Source: Prunus persica (taxonomy: Eukaryota > Streptophyta > Magnoliopsida > Rosales > Rosaceae). Taken from it: a stretch of DNA of 64,000 bases. Position numbers and translations under genes: made by a program. The notes below the pieces were generated by a model that worked only from the letters and a program-made list of their open reading frames with translations, was not told the origin of the DNA and did no database searches. Positions 50,801 to 63,690 of the stretch are shown here, piece after piece (the first letter of the stretch is position 1; every line of letters begins with the position of its first letter). The DNA lies in NCBI RefSeq assembly GCF_000346465.2, contig NC_034012.1, positions 21,035,816-21,099,815 of the forward strand. The letters run 5' to 3'.

Positions 50801-52339
50801 TCAAAACTCTCCAAATGACTCCTCCCACCACATTATGATGTTGACCAAGTTTTGAGTTCAATCCGAAATCGATTGCCCAATGAAATTGGACAATTCAAGT
50901 TCGTACGACCTTTGTTCCGTAAATGGAGTGGTTGGTGTATTGCACTATTTTAGTGAGTGGATTTCAGTCAAAACCCACCAAATGAGTCCTCCCACCATAT
51001 TGTGATGGTGACCAAGTTTTGGGCTCAATTCGAAATCGATTGAACCATGAAATCAGACTATTCAATTTCATACGAAGTTTGTTCATCAAATGGAGTTGTT
51101 GGTGTATTGCATAGTTTTAGCAATTAGATTTCTCCCAAAACTCACCAAATGACTCCTCCCACCATATTATGATGTTGACCAAGTTTTGGGCTCAATCCGA
51201 TATCGATTGAACCGAGAAATCGTACAATTCAGGTACGTACGAAGTTCGTTCTGTAAGTGGAGTGGTTGGTGTATTGCATAGTTTTAGCGATTGGAATTCA
51301 ATCAAAACTCACCAAATGAATCCTCCCACCATATTATGATGTTGACCAAGTTTTGGGCTCAAGCCGATATCGATTGGACCAAGAAGTCGGACAATTCAGG
51401 CTCGTACGAAGTTCGTCCCGTAAATGGAGTGGTTGGTGTATTGCATAGTTTTAGCAATTGGATTTCATTCGGAGCTCACCAAATGACACCTCCCACCATA
51501 TTATGATGTTGACCAAGTTTTCGGCTCAGTCCGATATCGATAGAACCAAGAAATCAGACAATTCAAGTCCGTACGAAGTTCGTTCATCAAACGGAGTTGT
51601 TGGTGTAATGCATAGTTTTAGCTATTGGATTTCTGCCAAAACTCACCAAATGACTCCTCCCACCATATTATGATGTTGACCAAGTTTTGGGCTCAATCTG
51701 ATATCGATTGAACCAAGAAATCGGACAATTCAGGTACGTACGAAGTTCGTTCCGTAAGTGGAGTGGTTGGTGTATTGCATAGTTTTAGCAATTGGATTTC
51801 AATCAAAACTCACCGAACGACTCATCCCACCATATTATGATGTTGACCAAATTTTGGGCTCAATCCGATATCGATTGCCCAATGAAATGGGACAATTCAA
51901 ATTCGTACGAAGTTCGTTCCGTATATGGAGTGGTTGGTGTATTGCATAGTTTTAGCGAGTGGATTTCACTCAAAACTTACCAAATGACTCCTCCCACCAT
52001 ATTATGATGTTGACCATGTTTTGGGCTCAATCCGATATCGATTGCCTAATGAAATTGGACAATTCAACGTCGTACCATGTTTGTTCCGTAAATGGTGTGG
52101 TTGGTGTATTGCACAGTTTTAGCAATTGGATTTCAATCAAAACTCACCAAATGACTCCTCCCACCATATTATGATGTTGACCAAGTTTTGTGCCCAATCC
52201 GATATCGATTGAACCTAGAAATCTTACAATTCAAGTTCGTACGAAGTTCATTCAGTAAATGGCGTGGTTGGTGTATTGCATAGTTTTAGCAATTGGATTT
52301 TACTAAAAACCAACCAAATGACTCCTCCCACCATATTAT
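47833..52339 (+). repeat. Satellite array, type A
   Basis: About 27 monomers of 167 bp, largely A1 and A2 variants with GTTGACCAAGTTTTGGGCTC. Adjacent copies look more alike than in the first A block, for example at 49440-49780. A four-base GATT insertion occurs at about 50338. The block ends abruptly where CATGTTCCCC begins. No gene seen. Confidence 0.94.
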
Positions 52340-55324
52340 CATGTTCCCCAAGTTTTGGACTCAATCCGATATCGATTAGTCCAAGAAATTGGACTATTCA
52401 TGTCCATACGAAGTTCATTCTCTAATGGAATGGTTGTTGATTTCATAGTTTTTGCTATTGGAGTTCACTCAAAACCCACCAAATGACTCCTCCCACTATA
52501 TTATGATGTTCCCTAAGTTTTGGACTCAATCCGATATCGATTGGTCCCTGAAATTGGACAATTTAGGTTCGTAAGAAGTTCGTTATTAAATGGAGTGGTT
52601 GGTGTATTGCACAGTTTTAGCCTTTGGATTTAACTTAAAACTCACCAAATGCCTCCTCCCACCATATTATGATGTTCCGCAAGTTTTGGACTCAATCCGA
52701 TATCGATTAGTCCATGAAAGTGGACAATTCAAGTTCGTACGAAGTTCGTTATGAAATGGAGTGGTTGGTGTATTGCACAGTTTTAGATTTTGGATTTCAC
52801 TCAAAACTCACCAAATGACGCCTCCCACCATATTATGATGTTCCCCACGTTTTGGACTAAATCTGATATCGATTGGTCCACGAAATTGGACGATTCAGGT
52901 TCGTACGAAGTTCGTTCTGAAATGGATCGGTCGGTGTATTGCACAGTTCTAGGGATTGGATTTCACTGAAAACCCAAGAAATGACTCCTCCCACTATATT
53001 ATGATGTTCCCCTAGTTTTGGACTCAATCCGATATCGATTGGTCCATGAAATCGGACAATTCAGGGTTGTACAAAGTTCGTTATGAAATGGAGTGCTTGG
53101 TGTATTCCATAGTTTTAGCCATTGGATTTCACTCAAAACTCACCAAATGACACCTCCCACCATATTATGATGTTCCTCAAGTTTTGGACACAAACTGATA
53201 TCGGTTGGTCCATGAAATCGGACAATTCAAGTTCGTGCGAAGTTCCTTCTGAAATGGAGTGGTTGTTGTATTGTATAGTTCTAGAGATTGGATTTCACTC
53301 AAAACCCAGCAAATGTCTGCTCCCGCAATATTATGATGCTCCCCAAGTTTTAGACTCAATCCGATATCGATTGGTCCATGAACTCGGACAATTCAGGTTC
53401 GAACGAAGTTCGTTCTTAAATGGCGTGGTTGATGTATTGCATCGTTTTAGAGATCGAATTTCAGTCAAAACCCCACAAATGACTCCTCCCACTATATTAT
53501 GATGTTCCCCAAGTTTTAGACTCAATCCGATATCGATTGGTTCATGAAATTGGACGATTCAGGTTCGTACGAAGTTCGTTCTGAAATGGATTGGTTGGTG
53601 TATTGCATAGTTCTAGGGATTGGATTTCCCTGAAAACCCATGAAATGACTCCTCCCACTATATTATGATGTTCCCCTGTTTTGGACTCAATCCGATATCG
53701 ATTGGTCCATGAAATCGGACAATTCAGGGTTGTACAAAGTTCGTTATGAAATGGAGTGCTTGGTGTATTCCATAGTTTTAGCCATTGGATTTCACTCAAA
53801 ACTCTCCAAATGACTCCTCCCACCATATTATGATGTTCGTCAAGTTTTGGACACAATCCGATATCGGTTGGTCCATGAAATCGGATAATTCAAGTTCGTA
53901 CGAAGTTCCTTCTGAAATGGAATGGTTGTTGTATTGTGTAGTTCTAGGGATTGGATTTCACTGAAAACCCACGAAATGACTCCTCCCACTATATTATGAT
54001 GTTCCCCTAGTTTTGGACTCAATCCGATATCGATTGGTCCATGAAATCGGACAATTCAGGGTTGTACAAAGTTCGTTATGAAATGGAGTGCTTGGTGTAT
54101 TCCATAGTTTTAGCCATTGGATTTCACTCAAAACTCACCAAATGACGCCTCCCACCATATTATGATGTTCCCCACGTTTTGGACTCAATCTGATATTGAT
54201 TGGTCGATGAAATTGGATGATTTAGGTTCGTACGAAGTTCGTTCTGAAATGGATTGGTTGGTGTATTGTACAGTTCTAGGGATTGGATTTCACTGAAAAC
54301 CCACGAAATGACTCCTCCCACTATATTATGATGTTCCCCTAGTTTTGGACTCCATCCGATATCGATTGGTCCATGAAATCGGACAATTCAGGGTTGTACA
54401 AAGTTCGTTATGAAATGGAGTGCTTGGTGTATTCCATAGTTTTAGCCATTGGATTTCACTCAAAACTCACCAAATGACTCCTCCCACCATATTATGATGT
54501 TCCTCAAGTTTTGGACACAATCCGATATCGGTTGGTCCATGAAATCGGACAATTCAAGTTCGTATGAAGTTCCTTCTGAAATGGAGTGGATGTTGTATTG
54601 TATAATTCTAGAGATTGGATTTCACTCAAAGCCCCCCAAATGACTCCTCCCACAATATTATGATGTTCCCAAAGTTTTGGACTCAATCCGATATCTATTC
54701 GTCCATGAAATCGGACAATTCATGTTCATACGAAGTTCGTTCTGAAATCTAGTGGTTCGTGTATTGCATAGTTCTAGAGATTGGATTTCACTCAAAACCA
54801 CCAAATGACTCCTCTCACCAAATTATGACGTTCCCTAAGTTTTGGACTTAATCCGATATCGATTGGTCCACGAAATCGGACAATTCATGTTCGTACAAAG
54901 TTCATTCAGAAATGGAATGGTTGGCGTAGTGCATAGTTCTATAGATTGGATTTCACTTAAAACCCACCAAATGACTCCTCCCGCAATATTATGATGCTCC
55001 CCAAGTTTTGGACTCAATCCGATCTTGATTGGTCCACGAACTCGGACAATTCAGGTTCGTACGAAGTTCGTTCTTAAATGGAGTGGTTGGTGTATTGCAT
55101 AGTTCTAGAGATCGAATTTCAGTCCAAACCCCACAAATGACTCCTCCCACTATATTATGATGTTCCCCAAGTTTTAGACTCCATCTGATATCGATTGGTC
55201 CATGAAATTGGACAATTCAGGTTCGTCGGAAGTTCGTTCTAAACTGGAATGGCAGGTGTATGGCATAGTTCTACAGATTGGATTTCAATGAAAACCCACC
55301 AAATGACTCCTCCCACCATATTAT
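52340..55324 (+). repeat. Satellite array, type B, with 332/663-bp duplications
   Basis: About 18 monomers. TCAGGGTTGTACAAAGTTCG recurs at 53061, 53724, 54056 and 54390, giving steps of 663, 332 and 334 bp, that is, four, two and two monomers. Each is followed by GAGTGCTTGGTGTATTCCATAG and preceded by CCCACTATATTATG. No gene seen. Confidence 0.92.
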
Positions 55325-55491
55325 GACGTTGACCAAGTTTTGAGTTCAATCCGAAATTGATTGCCCAATGAAATTGGAAAATTCAAGTTCGTACGAACTT
55401 TGTTCCGTAAATGGAGTGGTTTGTGTATTGCACAGTTTTAGCAAGTGGAATTCACTCAAAACCCACCAAATGACTCCCCCCACTATATTAT
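55325..55491 (+). repeat. Single type A monomer within B array
   Basis: Reads GACGTTGACCAAGTTTTGAG, GATTGCCCAATGAAATTGG and TTCCGTAAATGG. It resembles A monomers at 50840-50930 and 57145-57240, which share TTGAGTTCAATC(C/T)GAAAT. Confidence 0.88.
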
Positions 55492-57144
55492 GATGTTACC
55501 CAAGTTTTGGACTTAATCCGATATCGATTGGTCCATGAAATCGGACAATTCAGGTTTGTACAAGGTTCGTTATCAAATGGAGTGCTTGCTGTATTGCATA
55601 GTTTTAGCCATTGGATTTCACTCAAAACTCACCAAATGACTCCTCCCACCATAGTTTTAGCCATTGGACACAATCCGATATCGGTTGATCTATGAAATCG
55701 GACAATTCAGGTTCGTACGAAGTTCGTTCTGAAATAGGGTGGTGGGTGTATTGTATAGTTCTAGAGATTGGATTTCACTCAAAACCCTCGACATGACTCC
55801 TCCCACAATAATATGATGTTCCCCAAGTTTTGGACTCAATCCGATATTGATTCGTCCATGAAATCGGACAATTCTGTTTCGTACGAAGTTCGTTCTGAAA
55901 TTGAGTGGTTGGTGTATTGCATGGTTTTAGCCATTGGATTTCACTCAAAACTCACCATATGACGCCTCCCACCATATTATAATGTTCCCCGAGTTTTGGA
56001 CTCAATCCGATATCGATTGGTCTATGAAATTGGACAATTCAGGTTCGTACGAAGTTCGTTATGAAATGGAGTGGTTGGTGTATTGCGTAGTTTTAGCCAT
56101 TGGATTTCACTCGAAACTCACCAAATGACTCCCCCCACCATATTATGAAGTTCCCTAAGTTTTGGACTCAATCTGATATCAATTGGTCCATCAAATCGGA
56201 TAATTCAGGTCCGTATGAAGTTCGTTCTGAAATGGAGTGATTGATGTATGGTATAGTTCAAGAGATGGGATTTCACTCAAAATCCACCAAATTACTCCTT
56301 CCACAATATTATGTTGTTCCCCATGTTTTGGACTCAATCCGATATCGATTGGTCCATGAAATTGGACAATTCAAGTTCGTACGAAGTTCCTTCTGAAATG
56401 GAATGGTTGGTGTATTGTGTATAGTTCTAGAGATTGGATTTCACTCAAAACCCACAAAATGAATCCTCCCAGAATATTATAAGGTTCCCATAGTTTTGGA
56501 CTCAATCCGATATCGATTCGTCCCTAAAATCGGACAATTCATGTTCGTACGAAGTTCGTTCTGAAATCTAGTGGTTGGTGTATTGCATAGTTCTAGAGAT
56601 TGGATTTCACTCAAAACCCACCAAATGACTCCTTTCAGCAAATGATGACGTTCCCCAAGTTTTGGACTCAATCCGATATCGATTGGACCATGAAATCAGA
56701 CAATTCATGTTCGTACAAAGTTCATTCTGAAATGGAGTGATTGGCGTATTCCTTAGTTCTATAGTTTGGATTTCACTCAAAACCCACCAAATATCTCCTC
56801 CCGCAATATTACGATGCTCCCCAAGTTTTGGACTCAATCCGATATCGATTGGTCCATGAACTCGGACAATTCAGGTTTGTACGAAGTTCGTTCTTAAATG
56901 GAGTGCTTGATGTATTGCATAGTTCTAGAGATCGAATTTCAGTCAAAACCCCACAAATGACTCTTCCTACTATATTATGATGTTCCCCAAGTTTTAGACT
57001 CAATCCGATATCGATTGGACCATGAAATTGGGAAATTCAGGTTCGTACGAAGTTCGTTATGAAGTGGAGTGGTTGGTGTATTGCATAGTTCTAGAGATTG
57101 GATTTCACTGAAAACCCACCAAATGACTCCTCCCACCATATTAT
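55492..57144 (+). repeat. Satellite array, type B
   Basis: About 10 monomers. One at about 55650 is rearranged: CCCACCATAG runs into TTTTAGCCATTGGACACAAT, so two parts of the monomer are joined out of order. No gene seen. Confidence 0.9.
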
Positions 57145-57960
57145 GATGTTGACCAAGTTTTGAGTTCAATCTGAAATCGATTGCCCAATGAAATTGGACA
57201 ATTCAAGTTCGTGCAAACTTTGTTCCGTAAATTGAGTGGCTGGTGTACTGCTTAGTTTTAGCAATTGGATTTCAATCAAAACTCACCAAATGAATCCTCC
57301 CACCATATTATGATGTTGACCAAGTTTTGGGCTCGATCCGATATCGATTGAACCAAGAAGTCGGACAATTTAGGTTCGTACGAAGTTCGTTCCGTAATTG
57401 GAGTGGTTGATGTACTGCATATTTTTAGGGATTGGATTTCACTCAAAACTCACCGAACGACTACTCCCACCATATTATGATATTGACCAAGTTTTGGGCT
57501 TAATCCGATATCGATTGAACCATGAAATCGGACAATTCAAGTTTGTACAAAGTTCGTTCATCAAATGGAGTTGTTGGTGTATTGCATAGTTTTAGCGATT
57601 GGATTTCTCAAAAAACACACCAAATGACTCCTCCCACCATATTATGATGTTAACCAAGTTTTGGGCTCAATCCGATATCGATTGCCCAATGAAATGGGAC
57701 AATTCAAGTTCGTACGAAGTGCATTCCGTAAATGGAGTGGTTGGTGAATTGCATAGTTTTAGCAATTGGATTTCATTCAGAGCTCACCAAATGACACATC
57801 CCACCATATTATGATGTTGACCAAGTTTTCGGCTCAATCCGATATCGATTGAACCAAGAAATCGGACAATTCAGTTTCGTACGAAGTTCATTCTGAAATT
57901 GAGTGGTTGGTGTATTGGATTTCACTCAAAACTCACCAAATGACTTCTCCCACCATATTA
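57145..57960 (+). repeat. Type A island ending in an A/B hybrid monomer
   Basis: Four A monomers, then a copy at 57822-57960 that starts as A (GTTGACC, GAACCAAGAAATCGG) and ends as B (TTCATTCTGAAATTGAGTGG) with a short deletion (GTGTATTGGATTTCAC). Confidence 0.85.
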
Positions 57961-60752
57961 TGGTGTTCCTTAAGTTTTGGACTCAATCCGATATCGATTG
58001 GTCCATCAAATCGGATAATTCAGGTCTGTACGAAGTTCGTTCTAAAATGAAGTGATTGGTGTATGGTATAGTTAAAGAGATTGGATTTCACTCAAAACCC
58101 ACCAAATGACTCCTTCCACAATATTATGATGTTCCCCATATTTTGGACTCAATCCGATATCTATTGGACCATGAAAGTGGACAATTCATGTTCGTACGCA
58201 GTTCCTTCTGAAATGGAGTGGTTGGTGTATTGTATAGTTCTAGAGATTGGATTTCACTCAAAGCCCACCAAATGACTCCTCCCACAATATTATGAGGTTC
58301 CTAAAGTTTTGGACTCAATCCGATATCGATTCGTCCTTGAAATGGGACAACTCATGTTCGTACGAAGTTCCTTCTGAAATCTAATGGTTGGTGTATTGCA
58401 TAGTTCTAGAGATTGGATTTCACTCAAAACCCACCAAATGACTCCTCTCACCAAATTTTGAAGTTCCCCAAGTTTTGGACTCAATCCGATATCGATTGGT
58501 CCATGAAATCGGACAATTCATGTTCGTACAAAGTTCATTCTGAAATGCAGCGGTTCGCGTATTGCATAGTTCTATAGATTGGATTTCACTCAAAACCCAA
58601 ATGACTCCTCCCGCAATACTATGATGCTCCCAGAGTTTTGGACTCAATCCGATATCGATTGGTTCATGAACTTGGACAATTCAGGTTCGTACGAAGTACG
58701 TTCCTAAATGGAGTGGTTGGTGTATTGCATAGTTCTAGAGATCGAATTTCAGTCAAAACCCCACAAATGACTCCTCCCACTATATTATTATGTTCCCCAA
58801 GTTTTAGACTCAATCCAATATCGATTGGTCCATGAAATTGGACAATTCAGGTTCGTGGGAAGTTCGTTCTAAAATGGAATGGTAGGTGTATTGCATAGTT
58901 CTAGAGATTGGATTTCACTGAAAACCCCCCAAATGACTCCTCCCACTATATTATGATATTCCCCAAGTTTTGGACTCAATCCGACATCGATTGGTCCGTG
59001 AAATTGGACAATCCAGGTTCGTACGAAGTTCGTTCTGAAATGGAGTGGTTGGTGTATTGCATTGTTTAAGCCATGGATTTCACTCAAAACTCACAAAATG
59101 ACTCCAATCCGATATCGATTTTGTCCATGAAATCAGACAATTTAGGTTCGTACGAAGTTCGTTCTAAAATTGAGTGGTTGGTATATTGCATGGTTTTAGG
59201 CATTGGATTTCACTCAAAACTCACCATATGACTCCTCCCATCATATTATGACGTTTTCCAAGTTTTGGACTCAATATGATATCAATTGGTCCAAGAAATT
59301 GGACTATTCATGTTCGTACAAAGTTCGTTCTCTAATGCGTTGGTGTACTGCGTAGTTGTGGGAATTGAATTTCAGTAAAAACTCACCAAATGACTCCTAT
59401 CACAATATTATGGTGTTCCCCAAGTTTTGGACTCAATCAGATATTGATTCGTCCATGAAAACGGATAATTCAGGTTCGTACGAAGTTCGTTCTGAAATGG
59501 AGTGGTTGGTGTGTTGCATAGTTCTGGAGATTGGATTTCACTCAAAACCCACCAAATGACTCCTCCCACCATATTATGATATTCCCCAAGTTTTGGCCTC
59601 AATCCGATATCGATTGGTCCATGAAATTGGACAATTTAGGTTTGTACGAAGTTCGTTCTGAAATGGAGTGATTGGTGTATTGCATAGTTTTAGCCATTGG
59701 ATTTCACTGAAAACTCACCAAATGACTCCTCCCATCATATTATGATGTTCCCCAAGTTTTGGATTCTATCCGATATCGATTGGTCCATGAAATCGGACAA
59801 TTCATAATCGTACGAAGTTCGTTCCAGAATGTAGTGGTCGATGTATTGCATAGTTCTAGAGATTGGATTTCAGTCAAAACTCACCAAATGACTCCTCCCA
59901 CTATACTATCATGTTCCCCAAGTTCTGGATTCAATCCGATATCGATTCGTCCTTGAAATTGGACAATTCAGGTTCGTACGAAGTTCGTTATGAAATAGAG
60001 TGGTTGGTGTATTGTATACTTTTAGCCATTGGGTTTCACTCAAAACTCACAAAATGACTCCTCCCACAACATTAGGATGTTCCCCAAATTTTGGACTCAA
60101 TCCAATATCGATTTGTCCATGAAATCAAACAATTTAGGTTCGTACGTAGTTCGTTCTAAAATTATGTGGTTGGTGTATTGCATGGTTTTTGGCATTGGAT
60201 TTCACTCAAAACTCACCATATGACTCCTCCCACCATATTATGATGTTCTCCAAGTTTGAGTCTCAATCCGATATCGATTGGTCTAAGAAATTGGACTATT
60301 CATGTTCATACGATGTTCGTTCTCTAATGGGTTGGTGTATTGCGTAGTGTTGGCAATTGGATTTCAATCAAAACTCACCAAATGACTCCTATCACAATAT
60401 TATGATGTTCCCCAAGTTTTGGACTCAATCAGATATTGATTCGTCCATGAAATCGGACAATTTAGGTTCGTACGAAGTTCGTTCTGAAATGGAGTGGTTG
60501 GTGTATTGCATAGTTCTAGGAATTGGATTTCACTTAAAACCCACCAAATGACTCATTCCACTATATTATGATGTTCCCCAAGTTTTGGACTCTATTCGAT
60601 ATCGATTGGTCCATAAAATTGGACAATTCAGGTTCGTACGATGTTCGTTATGAAATGGAGTGGTTGGTGTATTGCATAGTTTTAGCCATTGGATTTAACT
60701 CAAAACACATAAAATGACTCCTCCCACCATACTATGATGTTTCCTAAGTTTT
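57961..60752 (+). repeat. Satellite array, type B, with about 985-bp repeat
   Basis: About 17 monomers. GCATGGTTTT(A/T)GGCATTGG, TCTCTAATG(C/G)GTTGGTGTA and GACTCCTATCACAATATTATG occur together at about 59200-59410 and again about 985 bp later. A similar set is found far away at 6355-6580. A deletion at about 59104 joins GACTCC to AATCCGATATCG. No gene seen. Confidence 0.9.
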
Positions 60753-63690
60753 GGAACATCATAATACTGTGGGGAGAAGTCATTTGGTGAGTTTTGAGCG
60801 ATATCCAATGGCAAAGACTATGCAAAACTCCCACCACTCCATTTCAGAACGAACCTCGTACGAACTTGAATTGTCCGATTTCTTGGACCAATCGATATTA
60901 GATTGAGTCCAAAACTTGTGGAACATCTTAATATGGTTGGAGGAGTCATTTGGTGGGTTTTGACTGAAATCCAATCTCTAGAATTATGCAATACACCAAG
61001 CACCCCATTTCAGAACGAACTTCGTACGACTCTGAACTGTTCGATTTCATGGACCAATCGATATTGGATTGAGTCCAAAACTTGCGGAACAACATAATAT
61101 GGTGGGAGGAGTCATCTGGTGGGTTTTGAGTGAAATCCAATCTCTAGAACTATGTAATACACCAACCACTCCATTTTAGAATGAACTTTGTACGGCTCTG
61201 AATTGTCCAGTTTCACGGACCAATCGATATCGGATTGAGTCCAAAACTCGGGGAACATCATAATGTTGTGGGAGGAGTCATTTGGTGAGTTTTGAGTGAA
61301 ATCCAAACTGTAGAACTACGCAATACACCAACCACTCCATTTCAGAAAGAACTTCGTACGACTCTGAATTGTCCGATTTCATGGACCAATCTATACCGGA
61401 TTGAGTCCAAAACTTGGGGAACATCGTAATATGTTGGGAGGAGTCATTTGGAGAGTTTTCAATGAAATCCAATCTCTGGAACTATGCAATACACCAACCA
61501 CTCCATTTCAGAAAGAACTTTGTACGACTTTGAATTGTCCGATTTCATGGACCAATCGATATTGGATTGAGTCCAAAACTTGGGGAACATCATAATATGT
61601 TGGGAGGAGTCATTTGGTTAGTTTTGAGCGATATCCAATGGCTAAAACTATACAATACACCAACCACTCCATTTCAGAACGAACTTTGTACGACTCTGAA
61701 TTGTCCGATTTCATGGACCAATCGATATCGGATTGAGTCCAAAACTTGGGAAACACCATAATATGGTGGGAGGAGTCATTTGGTGGATTTTGAGTGACAT
61801 CCAATCTCTAGAACAATGCAATACCCCGTTCACTCCATTTCAGAACGAACTTCATGCGAACCTGGATTGTAAGATTCATGGACCAATCAATATTGGATTG
61901 AGTCCAAAACTTGGTGAACATAATAATGTTGTGGGAGGAGTTATTCGGTGAGCTTTGACCAATATCCAAAGTCTAAAACTATGCAATACTCCAACCACTC
62001 CATTTCAGAACGAACTTCGTACGAAACTGAATTGTCCAATTTCATGGACCGATCGATATCGGTTTGAGCCCAAAACTTTGGGAACTTCGTAATACGGTGG
62101 GGGGAAGTCATTTGGTGAGTTTTGAGTGATATCCAATGGCTAAGACTATGCAAAACACCACCCACTCCATTTCAGAACGAACCTCATACGAACTTGAATT
62201 GTCCGATTTCTTGGACCAATCAATATTAGATTGAGTCCAAAACTTGTGGAACATCTTATTATGGTTGGAGGAGTTGTTTGGTGGGTTTTGAGTGAAACCC
62301 AATCTCTACAACTATACAATACACCAACCACTCCATTTCAGAACGAATTTCGTACGACTATGAACTGTTCGATTTCATGGACCAATCGATATCAGATTGA
62401 GTCCAAAACTTGCGGAACAACATAATATGGTGGGAGGAGTCATCTGGTGGGTTTTGAGTGAAAACCAATCTCTAGAACTATGCAATACACCAACCACTCC
62501 GCTTCAGAACGAAATTCGTACGACTCTAAAGTGTTCGATTTCATGGACCAATTGATATCGGAATGAGTCCAAAACTTGCGGAACAACATAATATGGTGGG
62601 AGGAGTTATCTGGTGTGTTTTGAGTAAAATCCAATTTGTAGAACTATGCAATACACCAACCACTCCATTTCAGAAAGCACTTCGTACGAAACTGAATTGT
62701 CCAATTTGATGGACCAATTGACATCGGATTGAGTCCAAACTTGGGGAACATCATAATACAGTGGGACAGGTCATTTGGTGAGTTTTGAGAGATATCCAAT
62801 GGCTAAAGCTATGCAATATGGTGGGAGGAGTCATCTGGTGGGTTTGGAGTGATATCCAATCTCTAGAACTATGTAATACCCTGACCACTCCATTTCGGAA
62901 CGAACTTCGTACGAACCTGAATTATTCAATTCATGGACCAAACGATATCGGATTAAGTCCAAAATTTGGGGAACATAATAATGTTGTGGGAGGAGTAATT
63001 TGGTGAGTTTTGAGCGATATCCAAGGGCTAAAACTATGCAATACACCAACCACTCCATTTCAGAACGAACTTCATACGAAAATAAATTGTCCAATTTCAT
63101 GGACCATCGATATCGGATTGAGCCCAAACTTGGGGAACATCATAATACGGTGGGAGGGGTCATTTGGTGAGTTTTGAGCAATATCCAATGGCTAAAGTTA
63201 AGCAATACACCAAGCACTCCATTTTAGAACGAACTTAATACGAACCTGAATTGTCTAGTTTCATGGACCAATCGATATCGGATTGCGCCCAAAACTTGGG
63301 GAACATCATAATACGGTGGGAGGAGTCATTTGGTAATTTTTGAGTGATATCCAATGGCTAAAACTATGCAATACACCAACCACTCCATTTCAGAACAAAC
63401 TTCGTACGAAATTGAATTGTCCAATTTCTTGGACCAATCGATATCGGATTGAGTCCAAAACTTGGGGAACTTCATAATATGGTGGGAGGAGTCATTTGGT
63501 GTGTTTTGAGTGAAATCCAATCTCTAGAACTACGCAATACACCAACCACTCCATTTTAGAACGAACTTCGTACGAACCTGAATTGTCCAATTTCATGGAC
63601 CAATTGATATTGGATTGAGTCCAAAACTTGGGGAACATCCTAATGTTCTGGGAGGACTCATTTGGGGGGTTTTGAGTGAAATCCAATCTC
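60753..63690 (-). repeat. Inverted satellite array, type B
   Basis: About 18 monomers in reverse orientation after junction 3. Several copies carry CGTACGACTCTGAATTG, the variant also found in the first inverted segment. A 1328-bp (eight-monomer) repeat links 60915 and 62243, where AACTTGTGGAACATCTTA and ATGGTTGGAGGAG are shared. No gene seen. Confidence 0.92.

Larger units (their letters stand above)
54800..58850 (+). repeat. Large higher-order repeat, about 1815 bp, 2-3 copies
   Basis: A set of rare variants recurs at about 1.8-kb steps. AGTTCTATAG(A/T)TTGG is at 54937, 56757 and 58570, each preceded by TGTTCGTACAAAGTTCATTC and followed by CCCGCAATA and GATGCTCCC. Type A monomers with TTGAGTTCAAT start at 55325 and 57145. 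Further pairs are CCATCAAATCGGATAATTC and a TGTATGGTATAGTT segment at about 56190/58000 and 56247/58060. The unit is about 11 monomers and mixes A and B types. Confidence 0.8.
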
